Shown here: piece by piece, positions 1-5,404 of the stretch | How positions within the stretch are numbered: position 1 is the stretch's first letter | How the letters are laid out: each line of letters begins with the position of its first letter | Assembly (NCBI GenBank): GCA_046262015.1 | Contig: JBHENN010000008.1 | Span: 1-9,487 of the forward strand | Direction of reading: 5' to 3' | Length of the DNA stretch: 9,487 nt | Source: JBHENN01 sp046262015 | GTDB lineage: Bacteria; Actinomycetota; CADDZG01; WHSQ01 | Made by a program: the position numbers and the translations under genes | Notes under the pieces: generated by a model | The model's input: the letters and a program-made list of their open reading frames with translations, nothing else | What the model was told of the DNA's origin: nothing | Databases searched by the model: none

Positions 1-126
1 TTGCTCGAGACGGCCGGACGTCGTGAGGTGTTGATGCTGGTCCCGGTCGTCTTCCTGATCATGCCCGTAGTGGTGGTTTTCGCTCTCTATCCCGGGATCG
101 TGTCGCTGGATCTGTTGGTCGAGTAA
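1..126 (+). CDS. TadC-type pilus assembly protein (type II secretion F family), C-terminal fragment
   Basis: The first 41 codons of frame 1 run open from the window edge to a TAA stop. The peptide has a charged stretch (AGRREV) followed by a hydrophobic segment of about 20 residues rich in Val, Leu, Met and Phe, then a YPG turn and a short tail. This matches the last transmembrane helix of GspF/TadB/TadC platform proteins, which anchor the Tad secretion ATPase in the inner membrane. The call rests partly on context, because a pilin-like gene and TadE/TadG-like genes follow directly, 12 nt downstream. The gene start and most of the protein lie outside the window, so TadB and TadC cannot be separated with certainty; TadC is favoured because it is usually the last platform gene before the pilin and TadE genes. 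Confidence 0.72.
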   Translation: MLETAGRREVLMLVPVVFLIMPVVVVFALYPGIVSLDLLVE

Positions 127-138
127 GGGAGGCGCGCT

Positions 139-327
139 ATGACACGGTGGCTTGTGGCATGGGCACATGCGACCGCAACGAGTGAACGCGGCGACGTGCC
201 CGGCTGGGTCATGATCGTCCTGATGACCAGCGCGCTAGTGGTCGCGATCTGGGCCGTCGCACGTGACCGGCTGATCTCGATCGTCTCCACCGCGCTGTCG
301 ACGGTGTGCGGCTCGATCGGTTGCTGA
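139..327 (+). CDS. Small Flp/pilin-like membrane protein of the Tad locus
   Basis: This 62-residue protein starts at an ATG preceded by a strong Shine-Dalgarno sequence (AAGGGAGG, 125-132, 6-nt spacer). A short N-terminal region ends in SERGD (residues 15-19), followed by VPGW and one hydrophobic helix (about 23-41), then an amphipathic stretch and a C-terminus with two cysteines, C57 and C62. Size, position between TadC and TadE, and a charged leader ending in Gly before a hydrophobic helix all suit a type IVb (Flp) pilin or pilin-like protein cut by a TadV/PilD-type prepilin peptidase after G18. The Glu normally at +5 of mature pilins is absent (W23 there), so it may be a minor pilin or a small membrane component rather than the main fibre subunit. 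The stop lies inside the next gene, suggesting coupled translation. The gene is clear; the exact role is inferred. Confidence 0.7.
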   Translation: MTRWLVAWAHATATSERGDVPGWVMIVLMTSALVVAIWAVARDRLISIVSTALSTVCGSIGC

Positions 328-719
328 CGCGCCGCGAGCCCCGCGAACGCGGCTCGGCGGTGGTCGAGTCGATCTTCGCGATCCTCATGCTCCTGGTGCT
401 CGTGCTGGGCGCCATCGAGGTCGCGTTCGCGCTCTACGGCAGGAACGTCCTGATGACGTCGGCCCACGAAGGGGCGCGTGCGGCCATCGAGATCGGCCGC
501 GACCCCTCCGAAGCCGAAGCACTGGCCCTTCGCACCGTCGAGCGGGCCGCGGGTGGGCTCGTCGAAGCCCTGCAGGTGAGGGTCGCCTCCCTCGACAGCG
601 GATCCGAGCGCCGCGTCATCGTCCAGGTCAGAGGTCGCGTGCGCGCGCTCGGGCCCGTACCACTGCGGATCCCCGTCGAGGCGATCGCTCGTACGTCGAG
701 CTCCCTGCTTCCGCCCTGA
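306..719 (+). CDS. TadE-like pseudopilin
   Basis: This 137-residue protein has a class III (type IV pilin-like) N-terminus: a basic leader ending RERG (residues 13-16), then SAVVE with the conserved Glu at +5 (E21), then a hydrophobic helix (about 22-43). The following NVLMTSAHEGARAA region (48-60) is the pattern seen just after the helix in TadE/TadF-like proteins. The remainder is a small mixed domain predicted to be extracytoplasmic. TadE proteins are processed by the prepilin peptidase and help assemble the Flp pilus. The GTG at 306 is the longest start and overlaps the previous gene by 22 nt; a TTG at 321 in the same frame would give a 132-residue protein with a 7-nt overlap. Neither has a clear Shine-Dalgarno sequence, so initiation probably depends on coupling. 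The next gene begins inside the stop codon (TGATG). Confidence 0.82.
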   Translation: MRLDRLLTRREPRERGSAVVESIFAILMLLVLVLGAIEVAFALYGRNVLMTSAHEGARAAIEIGRDPSEAEALALRTVERAAGGLVEALQVRVASLDSGSERRVIVQVRGRVRALGPVPLRIPVEAIARTSSSLLPP

Positions 720-1141
720 TGCGGCCAGCCGAATCGGGCCAAGCCGTGATCGAGACCTTGCTCATGGGGCTGCTGCTGCTCGTCCCGTTGATCTGGATGA
801 TCGCCGTGCTGGCCGATGTCCATCGAGCGGCTCTGGCGACGACGGCCGCGGCGCGTGAAGCGGGCGCCGACGCAGTTCGCTCGGCCGACCTCGTGCTCGC
901 TCGACGAGCTGTCGATGTCGCCGTGGCTCACGCCCTCGACGATCACGGGTTCTCGCCGCGGTCGGCCGACGTCCGGTTGGACGTCGAGCGCGACCTCGCG
1001 CGGGGAAGCGCCGTGGAGGTGGAGGTATCCATCCCGGTAACGGTTGTGAAGTTTCCCTTGCTCGGGAGTGTCTCGGGCCCCGCCGTTCACGTGCGGGCGC
1101 GCTACGTCGCGCGCGTCGATCCCTACCGGAGCCGCGGGTGA
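719..1141 (+). CDS. Second TadE-like pseudopilin
   Basis: This 140-residue protein has a very short leader ending ESG (residues 5-7), then QAVIE with Glu at +5 (E12) and a hydrophobic helix (about 13-33). This is the prepilin-peptidase processing pattern of TadE-like proteins. After the helix comes an Ala-rich stretch (AALATTAAAREAGADAV, about 37-53), typical of the amphipathic helix in this family, then a beta-rich region (about 83-133) with repeated Val/Arg alternation. Its ATG overlaps the stop of the previous gene (TGATG) and its TGA overlaps the GTG of the next gene (GTGA), so it sits in the middle of a coupled block. It is similar in layout to the preceding gene but diverged in sequence, so the two are likely an ancient pair of minor pseudopilins with separate roles. 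Confidence 0.8.
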   Translation: MRPAESGQAVIETLLMGLLLLVPLIWMIAVLADVHRAALATTAAAREAGADAVRSADLVLARRAVDVAVAHALDDHGFSPRSADVRLDVERDLARGSAVEVEVSIPVTVVKFPLLGSVSGPAVHVRARYVARVDPYRSRG

Positions 1142-1554
1142 GCGGACGGGAGGGTGGGCAGACGACCGTCTTGATGCTCGGGCTCTCCTTGGTCTGTTTC
1201 GCGGTCGCCGGCGTGGCGGTAGACGGCACGAGAGCATTCTTGCTGCGACGAACATTGCAGAACGCTGCCGATTCGGCTGCGCTCGCGGGGGCGGGGGAGC
1301 TGGACCGGACGCGGTACTACTCGAGCGCCGGCCGGGACGTTGTGCTCGACCCCGACGGCGCGCGCCGGATGGCGAGCGAGTGGCTTCACCGACGGGGGAT
1401 CCGCGCCGCCGCGGCCATCGCGGCGGAGCGAGACGCGGTCAACGTCGCCTTGCGCGATCGTCTCCCCACGACCTTCCTGAACCTGATCGGGGTGAGGTCC
1501 CTGCCGGTCGCGGTGGAGGCTCGAGCGGAGCCTCGCTTCGCGACCCCTATCTGA
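1138..1554 (+). CDS. Short TadG-like pilus assembly protein (Tad domain)
   Basis: This 138-residue protein starts at a GTG overlapping the previous stop by four bases (GTGA). A leader GREGG (3-7) precedes QTTVL and one transmembrane helix (about 9-28), followed by VDGTRAFLLRRTLQNAADSA and ALAGA (28-52). The pattern D-x-x-R...LQNAAD-x-AALAGA is the hallmark of the N-terminal Tad domain of TadG-like proteins. The residue at +5 after the putative cleavage site is Leu, not Glu. Canonical TadG carries a long C-terminal part, often a von Willebrand A domain, that is missing here; only about 85 residues follow the Tad motif. Short Tad-domain proteins of this sort occur in actinobacterial pilus loci. 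It ends the operon: 80 nt of non-coding DNA with a promoter-like element follows. Confidence 0.82.
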   Translation: MSGREGGQTTVLMLGLSLVCFAVAGVAVDGTRAFLLRRTLQNAADSAALAGAGELDRTRYYSSAGRDVVLDPDGARRMASEWLHRRGIRAAAAIAAERDAVNVALRDRLPTTFLNLIGVRSLPVAVEARAEPRFATPI

Positions 1555-1591
1555 CCTCGGGCGGCCGGCCTCGTTCGATCTGCTTGGCCCC

Positions 1592-1634
1592 TATAGGGTA
1601 CGGACCCGTCGTCAACCGCTACCGAGGAGGACCT
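1592..1634 (+). promoter_or_regulatory. Promoter-like -10 and strong ribosome binding site of the HU gene
   Basis: The 80-nt gap after the pilus genes holds an AT-richer patch, CTATAGGGTA (1591-1600), that contains two possible -10 hexamers, TATAGG (1592) and TAGGGT (1594). No convincing -35 hexamer is seen 16-18 nt upstream. A GAGGAGG Shine-Dalgarno (1624-1630) lies 4 nt before the TTG at 1635 and fixes that TTG as the start. A small dyad GGGT-ACGG-ACCC (1596-1607) overlaps the -10 region; its importance is unknown. The implied leader would be roughly 25-30 nt. Confidence 0.5.
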
Positions 1635-1919
1635 TTGAACAAGAAGGAGCTGATCGACGCCGTCGTCGCGTCGACGGGCGAGAGCCGCCGAGTCGTCCAG
1701 GGTGTGCTCGACGCCACCATCGAGCAGATCGAGAAGAACGTGAAGAAGGGCGAGAAGGTAACGCTGCCGGGGTTCGGCACGTTCTCTCGCCGCGCTCGGG
1801 CGGCGCGCACCGCGCGCAACCCTCGTACCGGAGAGGCCATCAAGGTGAAGGCGTCGAAGGTGCCCGCGTTCAAACCAGGCGCCGGCTTCAAAGACTTCGT
1901 GGGGGGCGGAAGGAAGTAA
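1635..1919 (+). CDS. hup: HU-family DNA-binding protein
   Basis: This 94-residue protein begins NKKELIDAVVAST after the initiator, the standard N-terminus of HU/IHF proteins. Two helices (about 3-38) form the dimer core. The diagnostic stretch GFGTFSRRARAARTARNP (46-63) continues into RTGEAI (64-69), with the arm proline in the RNP motif that intercalates DNA, and FKPGAGFKDFV (79-89) closes the fold. HU binds and bends DNA with little sequence preference and shapes the nucleoid. The TTG start is supported by the GAGGAGG site upstream; the longer frame that reads through from 1068 overlaps the TadG-like gene and has no family support. It lacks the long Lys/Pro/Ala-rich tail of mycobacterial HupB and the Streptomyces HupS, so it is the short, canonical type. 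It appears to be transcribed on its own. Confidence 0.97.
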   Translation: MNKKELIDAVVASTGESRRVVQGVLDATIEQIEKNVKKGEKVTLPGFGTFSRRARAARTARNPRTGEAIKVKASKVPAFKPGAGFKDFVGGGRK

Positions 1920-1962
1920 CCCCACCCGGGGCCACCCGCCCGGCGTCGCGCTCGGCTCTGGG

Positions 1963-1974
1963 TATCGTGAGGTC
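1963..1974 (+). promoter_or_regulatory. Candidate leaderless promoter (-10 TATCGT) for the 1975 gene
   Basis: TATCGT (1963-1968) fits the TANNNT -10 pattern and ends 6 nt before the GTG at 1975, so transcription would begin at or very near the first codon. The only purine-rich stretch (GAGG, 1969-1972) is 2 nt from the GTG, too close for a normal Shine-Dalgarno. No -35 hexamer is visible. Leaderless mRNAs with this geometry are common in actinobacteria; its use here is inferred. Confidence 0.45.
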
Positions 1975-2376
1975 GTGAAACGGAGCATCGGCGGCGGCGC
2001 CCATCGCGGCCCCGTCGCACCGATCCGTCAGCGCCGGACGTTGCGGTTCGTGCAGGTTCTTCTGGTCGTCGTGGCCGGGGGCCTGCTGATGTTCGCCGGG
2101 TACGCGTGGGGCGAGAGCCGAGGCTACGAGCAGGCACGACGGGCGGGCGATCTCGGCGCGCCCCGCGCCCCAGGGCTGGGGGAGGTGATCGCGCTGGCCA
2201 CCCTCGGTCTGGCGGCCCTCAGCGGCGCGGTCGCGTTGCAGGGCGACGGCACGCTGCGGGTGCCGACGCCGGCGCGGCTCGAAGAGCTCGCGGGACGCGC
2301 CGAGGCCGCCGCGATCGGGCGCGCCGGGGTCGAGGCCACCAGGGTTCGCTCGGCAGAAGACGAGGCCTCGGGATGA
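1975..2376 (+). CDS. Unknown two-helix membrane protein coupled to nadB
   Basis: This 133-residue protein matches no family I recognise. It has a basic N-terminus (about 1-24, with RQRRTLR), a strong hydrophobic segment (about 25-46, ending in FAGYAWG), a polar linker with GESRGYEQARRAGD (46-59), a second hydrophobic segment (about 70-89) and a charged Ala/Arg/Glu-rich tail (100-133), possibly helical. The positive-inside rule suggests the N-terminus is cytoplasmic; with two helices the tail would be cytoplasmic too. The GTG start follows a leaderless-type promoter element. Its TGA overlaps the ATG of nadB (ATGA), so the two are almost certainly co-transcribed and coupled. A link to NAD synthesis is suggested only by position; it could equally be an unrelated small membrane protein. 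Confidence 0.7.
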   Translation: MKRSIGGGAHRGPVAPIRQRRTLRFVQVLLVVVAGGLLMFAGYAWGESRGYEQARRAGDLGAPRAPGLGEVIALATLGLAALSGAVALQGDGTLRVPTPARLEELAGRAEAAAIGRAGVEATRVRSAEDEASG

Positions 2377-3887
2377 GCCCGCTCGAGGCGGACCCGGTCA
2401 AGACCGACGTCCTGTTCGTCGGGGCCGGCGCCGCCGGCCTCTTCGCCACCCTCCATCTCCCCGAGCACCTGGACGTGGTCATGGTCGACAAGGGAGCGCG
2501 TGGCGAGGGCTCGTCGTTGTGGGCTCAGGGCGGAGTGGCGGCGGCGCTGGCCCCGACGGACTCTCCCGAGCTTCACGCCGCGGACACGCGACGGGTGGCG
2601 GCGGGCCACGCCAACGCCGCCGCCGTGGAGGTCCTGTGCTCGGAGGCTCCCGAATGCGTGCTCGAGCTGATCGACCTCGGCTGCCGGTTCGACCGGACGA
2701 GCTCAGGCGAGCTTCATCTCGCCCGCGAGGGGGGGCAGAGCGTCGCGCGCTCGGCCCACTCGGGCGACGCCACCGGTGCGGCGATCATGACGACCCTGCG
2801 CGAGCGAGCCGTGTCCCGGATGCGCAGGATCGAGGGGTCCTGCGTGAACCTCATCGTCGCCGACGGGCGCTGCACCGGAGCGTGGGTGCTGGCCGAGGGG
2901 GAGCTGGTGCAGGTGCGGGCGGCGTCCACGGTGCTCGCCACGGGGGGGCTCGGGGGCTTGTTCGCCTCGACCACGAACCCTCCCGGTGCGACCGGCGACG
3001 GTCTCGCGCTGGCGTGGGAAGCCGGGGCCGGGCTGTCAGACCTCGAGTTCGTCCAGTTCCATCCCACCGCCCTCGCCCTCGGTGAGGGCCCGCAGCGTCC
3101 GCTGTTGACCGAGGCGCTTCGAGGCGCGGGCGCTCACGTGGTGGATGCCGACGGCCGCAGGTTCCTGTTCGAGTACCACGGCGACGGCGAGCTGGCGCCG
3201 CGCGACATCGTGGCTCGAGCGATCGCGTCGCGCCACGCCTGGCTCGACTGCCGGCATATCGGAGCGCGCGTGCTCGAGGAGGAGTTCTTCACAGTCGTGC
3301 GTAACTGCAAGAGAGTGGGGCTCGACCCGGCAAGCGACCTGCTGCCGGTGGAGCCGGCCGCCCACTACTCGATCGGCGGGGTCCAGACCGACCTGGACGG
3401 AAGGTCATCGCTCCCGCGTCTCTACGCGATCGGCGAATGCTCCAACACCGGGGTGCACGGGGCGAACCGCCTGGCCGGCAACTCGCTCGCCGAGGCCTTG
3501 GTGTTCGGACGGCGCGCCGCCCGCGCCATCGCAGGACAGAGGGTCGGGCGAACGAAGTCGCGCCCCGAGGCTCCGGTTCTCAAGCCGATCCGGGTCGATC
3601 TGGGCGCCAGCTGGAGCCAGTTGCGGTCCTTGTGCTCGGCGGGGCTCGGGATGGTGCGCGACGGGCGCGGGTTGAAGGCGACGTACGACGGGCTCGAGGA
3701 GTGGGCGCTCTTGCCCTTAGCGCAACAGCGGGCCGCGCTCGAGCTGCGTGCCAGCGCGGTGACGGCGCGCCTCATGGCGCGTGCCGCGTCGCTGAGGACC
3801 GAGTCGCGCGGCGTCCATCACCGCGCCGACCACCCGACGGTCGATCCGGGGTGGGCGGGGATCCAACTCCGCCTGGCGCGCGGTTAG
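2373..3887 (+). CDS. nadB: L-aspartate oxidase
   Basis: This 504-residue flavoprotein oxidises L-aspartate to iminoaspartate, the first step of de novo NAD synthesis; quinolinate synthase (NadA) then uses the product. The Rossmann FAD motif VGAGAAG is at 16-22 and SSLWAQGG, typical of the succinate dehydrogenase/NadB flavoprotein family, at 47-54. Residues corresponding to the Escherichia coli active site are visible: E119 in AREGG, H230 in QFHPTAL, R277 in LAPRDIVARAI, H331 in HYSIGG and R366 in HGANRLAGNSLAEALVFG. These separate NadB from fumarate reductase and succinate dehydrogenase only in part, but the length and the helical C-terminal domain (about 410-504) fit NadB. The ATG overlaps the upstream stop (ATGA). 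NadA and NadC are not in the window; the downstream gene is convergent. A frame open from 2106 would extend the N-terminus but overlaps the upstream gene and lacks homology. Confidence 0.95.
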   Translation: MSPLEADPVKTDVLFVGAGAAGLFATLHLPEHLDVVMVDKGARGEGSSLWAQGGVAAALAPTDSPELHAADTRRVAAGHANAAAVEVLCSEAPECVLELIDLGCRFDRTSSGELHLAREGGQSVARSAHSGDATGAAIMTTLRERAVSRMRRIEGSCVNLIVADGRCTGAWVLAEGELVQVRAASTVLATGGLGGLFASTTNPPGATGDGLALAWEAGAGLSDLEFVQFHPTALALGEGPQRPLLTEALRGAGAHVVDADGRRFLFEYHGDGELAPRDIVARAIASRHAWLDCRHIGARVLEEEFFTVVRNCKRVGLDPASDLLPVEPAAHYSIGGVQTDLDGRSSLPRLYAIGECSNTGVHGANRLAGNSLAEALVFGRRAARAIAGQRVGRTKSRPEAPVLKPIRVDLGASWSQLRSLCSAGLGMVRDGRGLKATYDGLEEWALLPLAQQRAALELRASAVTARLMARAASLRTESRGVHHRADHPTVDPGWAGIQLRLARG

Positions 3888-3888
3888 C

Positions 3889-5109
3889 TCAGCGGGCGCC
3901 CCGATACAGGATCCGGACGATGCGGTCCTCCACCTCCGAGGCGGCCTCCTTGGTCATCCCCCGGGACAGGATGGCGAACTCGCCCCATGTCGACGATCGT
4001 GTGAGCCAGACCCAGCCGGAGAGCGACGAGACCCGGTCGAGGGTCCCGGTCTTGGCCCTGAGACGCACCCGTCCCTCCAGCCGGTCCTCCAGTGTGCCTT
4101 GCCCGCCTCCCGGAAGTGTCCTGCGCAAGACGTCGCCCCACGACTGCTGTTCGGCGTGGGCGAGGAGGTCTGCCATCCCTTCGGCCGAGACCAGGTTGCG
4201 GTACGAAAGTCCCGACGAATCGTACGCATCGACGCTCACCCCCGCCCCCCCGGCCCAGCGCTCGATCGCCGCGGCACCGCGCGCGATCGTGCCGGTCTCT
4301 CCCGTGGCCAGGCGCCCAAGGAGCTTTCCGAGCACCTCGGCGAAGAAGTTGGATGAGCTCCGGTTCGTGTAGCGCAGCAAGGTCGAAAGCTCGGCCGACC
4401 TGACCTCGGCGACCGGCGTCAAGCGTTTCCGGGGCGCGCCCGCCCCCGGCGCGCCGGCCACCGGGACGCCCAGGGCCTCCAGCTTGCGGGTCAGCGCCCG
4501 CGCCGTCCTCAGCTCGGGGTCGTCGACATGCCGGCCGCGGCGGACGTTGCCGTTGTAGCTGAGCGCGGTTGGGAACGCGACGTAACGTCCGGGGAAGTCC
4601 CATTGCCACCCGGGGGCGAACCAGTCGCGCCCGAAGGGCGCGGTGCTGCCCTTGATCCGTCCTTCGATCCGGGTGATGCCGGCGGTCTCGATCCGGCGCG
4701 CCAGAGCACCCAGGCGTGTCGCCGCGAACGGCAGGCCGAGGTCGTGACGCGCGCCTCCGAGGGACGGGTCGCCCCCACCGAGTATCCAGAGGTTGCCTTC
4801 GAGCACGCCGCCGGGAGGCAGGAGGCCGAGCGCGGCTGGAGCCGCGGCGGTCGTGGCCAGCGTCGTCGCCGGTGGCAGCTCGTCGAACAGAGCCATCGAT
4901 AGGAGCAGCTTCTCGTTCGACGCCGGGATCCGGAGCCGCCGGGCGCGGTGCCGGTAGAGCGACGCACCGTCGTCGGCTACCGCAACGCTGATGCGGCGAG
5001 CTCCGATCAGAGCGTCGACCCGGGCTCGCCAACCCGATCTCGCGCCCGCGGGGGCGGCGCTCGCCATGGCCATCACCAGCCCCACCGCGGTAGCCCGCCT
5101 CAGACGCAT
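3889..5109 (-). CDS. dacB: D-alanyl-D-alanine carboxypeptidase/endopeptidase (PBP4, peptidase S13)
   Basis: This 406-residue serine enzyme trims peptidoglycan by removing the terminal D-Ala and cutting D-Ala cross-links outside the membrane. The N-terminus is a signal peptide: MRLRR, a hydrophobic core (about 6-20) and a likely cleavage after AGA (21-23). The three penicillin-binding motifs are present: SNEK (S64 nucleophile, K67), SSN (252-254, the SxN motif) and KTG (353-355). The S13 landmarks GNLWILGGGDPSL (105-117), YNGN (185-188) and DSSGLSYRN (297-305) are also clear. At 406 residues it is shorter than E. coli PBP4, implying reduced insert domains between the SxxK and SxN motifs. The ATG has no close Shine-Dalgarno (a GAGG lies 12 nt upstream). 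The gene is monocistronic and converges on nadB with one base between the two stops. Confidence 0.95.
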   Translation of the reverse strand: MRLRRATAVGLVMAMASAAPAGARSGWRARVDALIGARRISVAVADDGASLYRHRARRLRIPASNEKLLLSMALFDELPPATTLATTAAAPAALGLLPPGGVLEGNLWILGGGDPSLGGARHDLGLPFAATRLGALARRIETAGITRIEGRIKGSTAPFGRDWFAPGWQWDFPGRYVAFPTALSYNGNVRRGRHVDDPELRTARALTRKLEALGVPVAGAPGAGAPRKRLTPVAEVRSAELSTLLRYTNRSSSNFFAEVLGKLLGRLATGETGTIARGAAAIERWAGGAGVSVDAYDSSGLSYRNLVSAEGMADLLAHAEQQSWGDVLRRTLPGGGQGTLEDRLEGRVRLRAKTGTLDRVSSLSGWVWLTRSSTWGEFAILSRGMTKEAASEVEDRIVRILYRGAR

Positions 5110-5150
5110 CGGGTAACTGTGCCTCGGGGGCGGCCCGGCGGCAAGCTCCT

Positions 5151-5176
5151 GGGGTAGCTACACCGGAAAGGGGTAG
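5151..5176. promoter_or_regulatory. Palindrome and repeated GGGGTAG upstream of csbD (divergent from dacB)
   Basis: The 106-bp region between dacB and csbD contains an exact 8-bp palindrome GTAGCTAC (5154-5161), extendable to the imperfect 14-bp GGgGTAGCTACaCC (5151-5164). GGGGTAG occurs twice, at 5151-5157 and 5170-5176, and GGGTAA occurs at 5111-5116. GGGTA-type -10 elements are used by SigB/SigF-like stress sigma factors, which would suit a CsbD gene, but no GTTT-like -35 is visible at the expected distance. It is best regarded as a candidate operator or stress promoter. Confidence 0.3.
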
Positions 5177-5215
5177 GGGAGGAGAGAAGCAGCCGACGAC
5201 CGCGAGGAGCGTGAC

Positions 5216-5404
5216 ATGAGCGAGATGGACAAGGCCAAGAACAAGGCACAAGAGCTGAAGGGCAAGGTCAAAGAGGGGGTCGGTGACGCCACCGACGACC
5301 GCAGCCTCGAGACCGAGGGCCGGATCGACCAGGGCAAAGGCAACCTGAAGCAAGCCGGCGAGAAGGTCAAGGACGCCGCCAAGGGCGTCACCGGCGACCG
5401 CTAG
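5216..5404 (+). CDS. csbD: CsbD-family stress-response protein
   Basis: This 62-residue, highly charged and hydrophilic protein has the family pattern: an N-terminal KAKNKAQELKGKVKEGVGDATDDRS region (about 6-29 as a whole), then LETEGRIDQGKGNLKQ (30-45) and a second lysine-rich helix ending in AAKG. It resembles two approximate repeats of a GK-x-KE/Q-x-G unit. CsbD proteins are abundant, mostly unstructured or helical cytosolic proteins induced by general stress (SigB-dependent in Bacillus subtilis); their biochemical role is not settled. The ATG is supported by GAGGAG (5204-5209) with a 6-nt spacer. The stop codon lies in a CTAG shared with the convergent cofC gene. Lys-rich composition makes it stand out from its Arg-rich neighbours, but this is normal for the family. 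Confidence 0.9.
   Translation: MSEMDKAKNKAQELKGKVKEGVGDATDDRSLETEGRIDQGKGNLKQAGEKVKDAAKGVTGDR

Noticed and set aside
434..1255. A 273-codon open frame on the minus strand opposite the TadE-like genes
   Set aside because: It is His/Arg/Pro-rich without domain features and antisense to genes with clear pseudopilin motifs.
1068..1634. N-terminal extension of HU by 189 codons
   Set aside because: It runs through the TadG-like gene in another frame and lacks any homology; GAGGAGG before the TTG at 1635 defines the real start.
1920..1962. Possible terminator after HU (CCCC-ACCC-GGGG)
   Set aside because: The stem is only 4 bp and no T-run follows; it is not distinguishable from chance in GC-rich DNA.
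2106..2372. N-terminal extension of nadB by 89 codons
   Set aside because: It overlaps the coding membrane-protein gene in another frame, is low-complexity Arg/Gly sequence, and the ATG at 2373 gives a normal NadB N-terminus.
5216..5404. csbD as a horizontally acquired gene because of its Lys-rich protein
   Set aside because: Lysine richness is a trait of the CsbD family, and the codons used are GC-ending like the neighbours.
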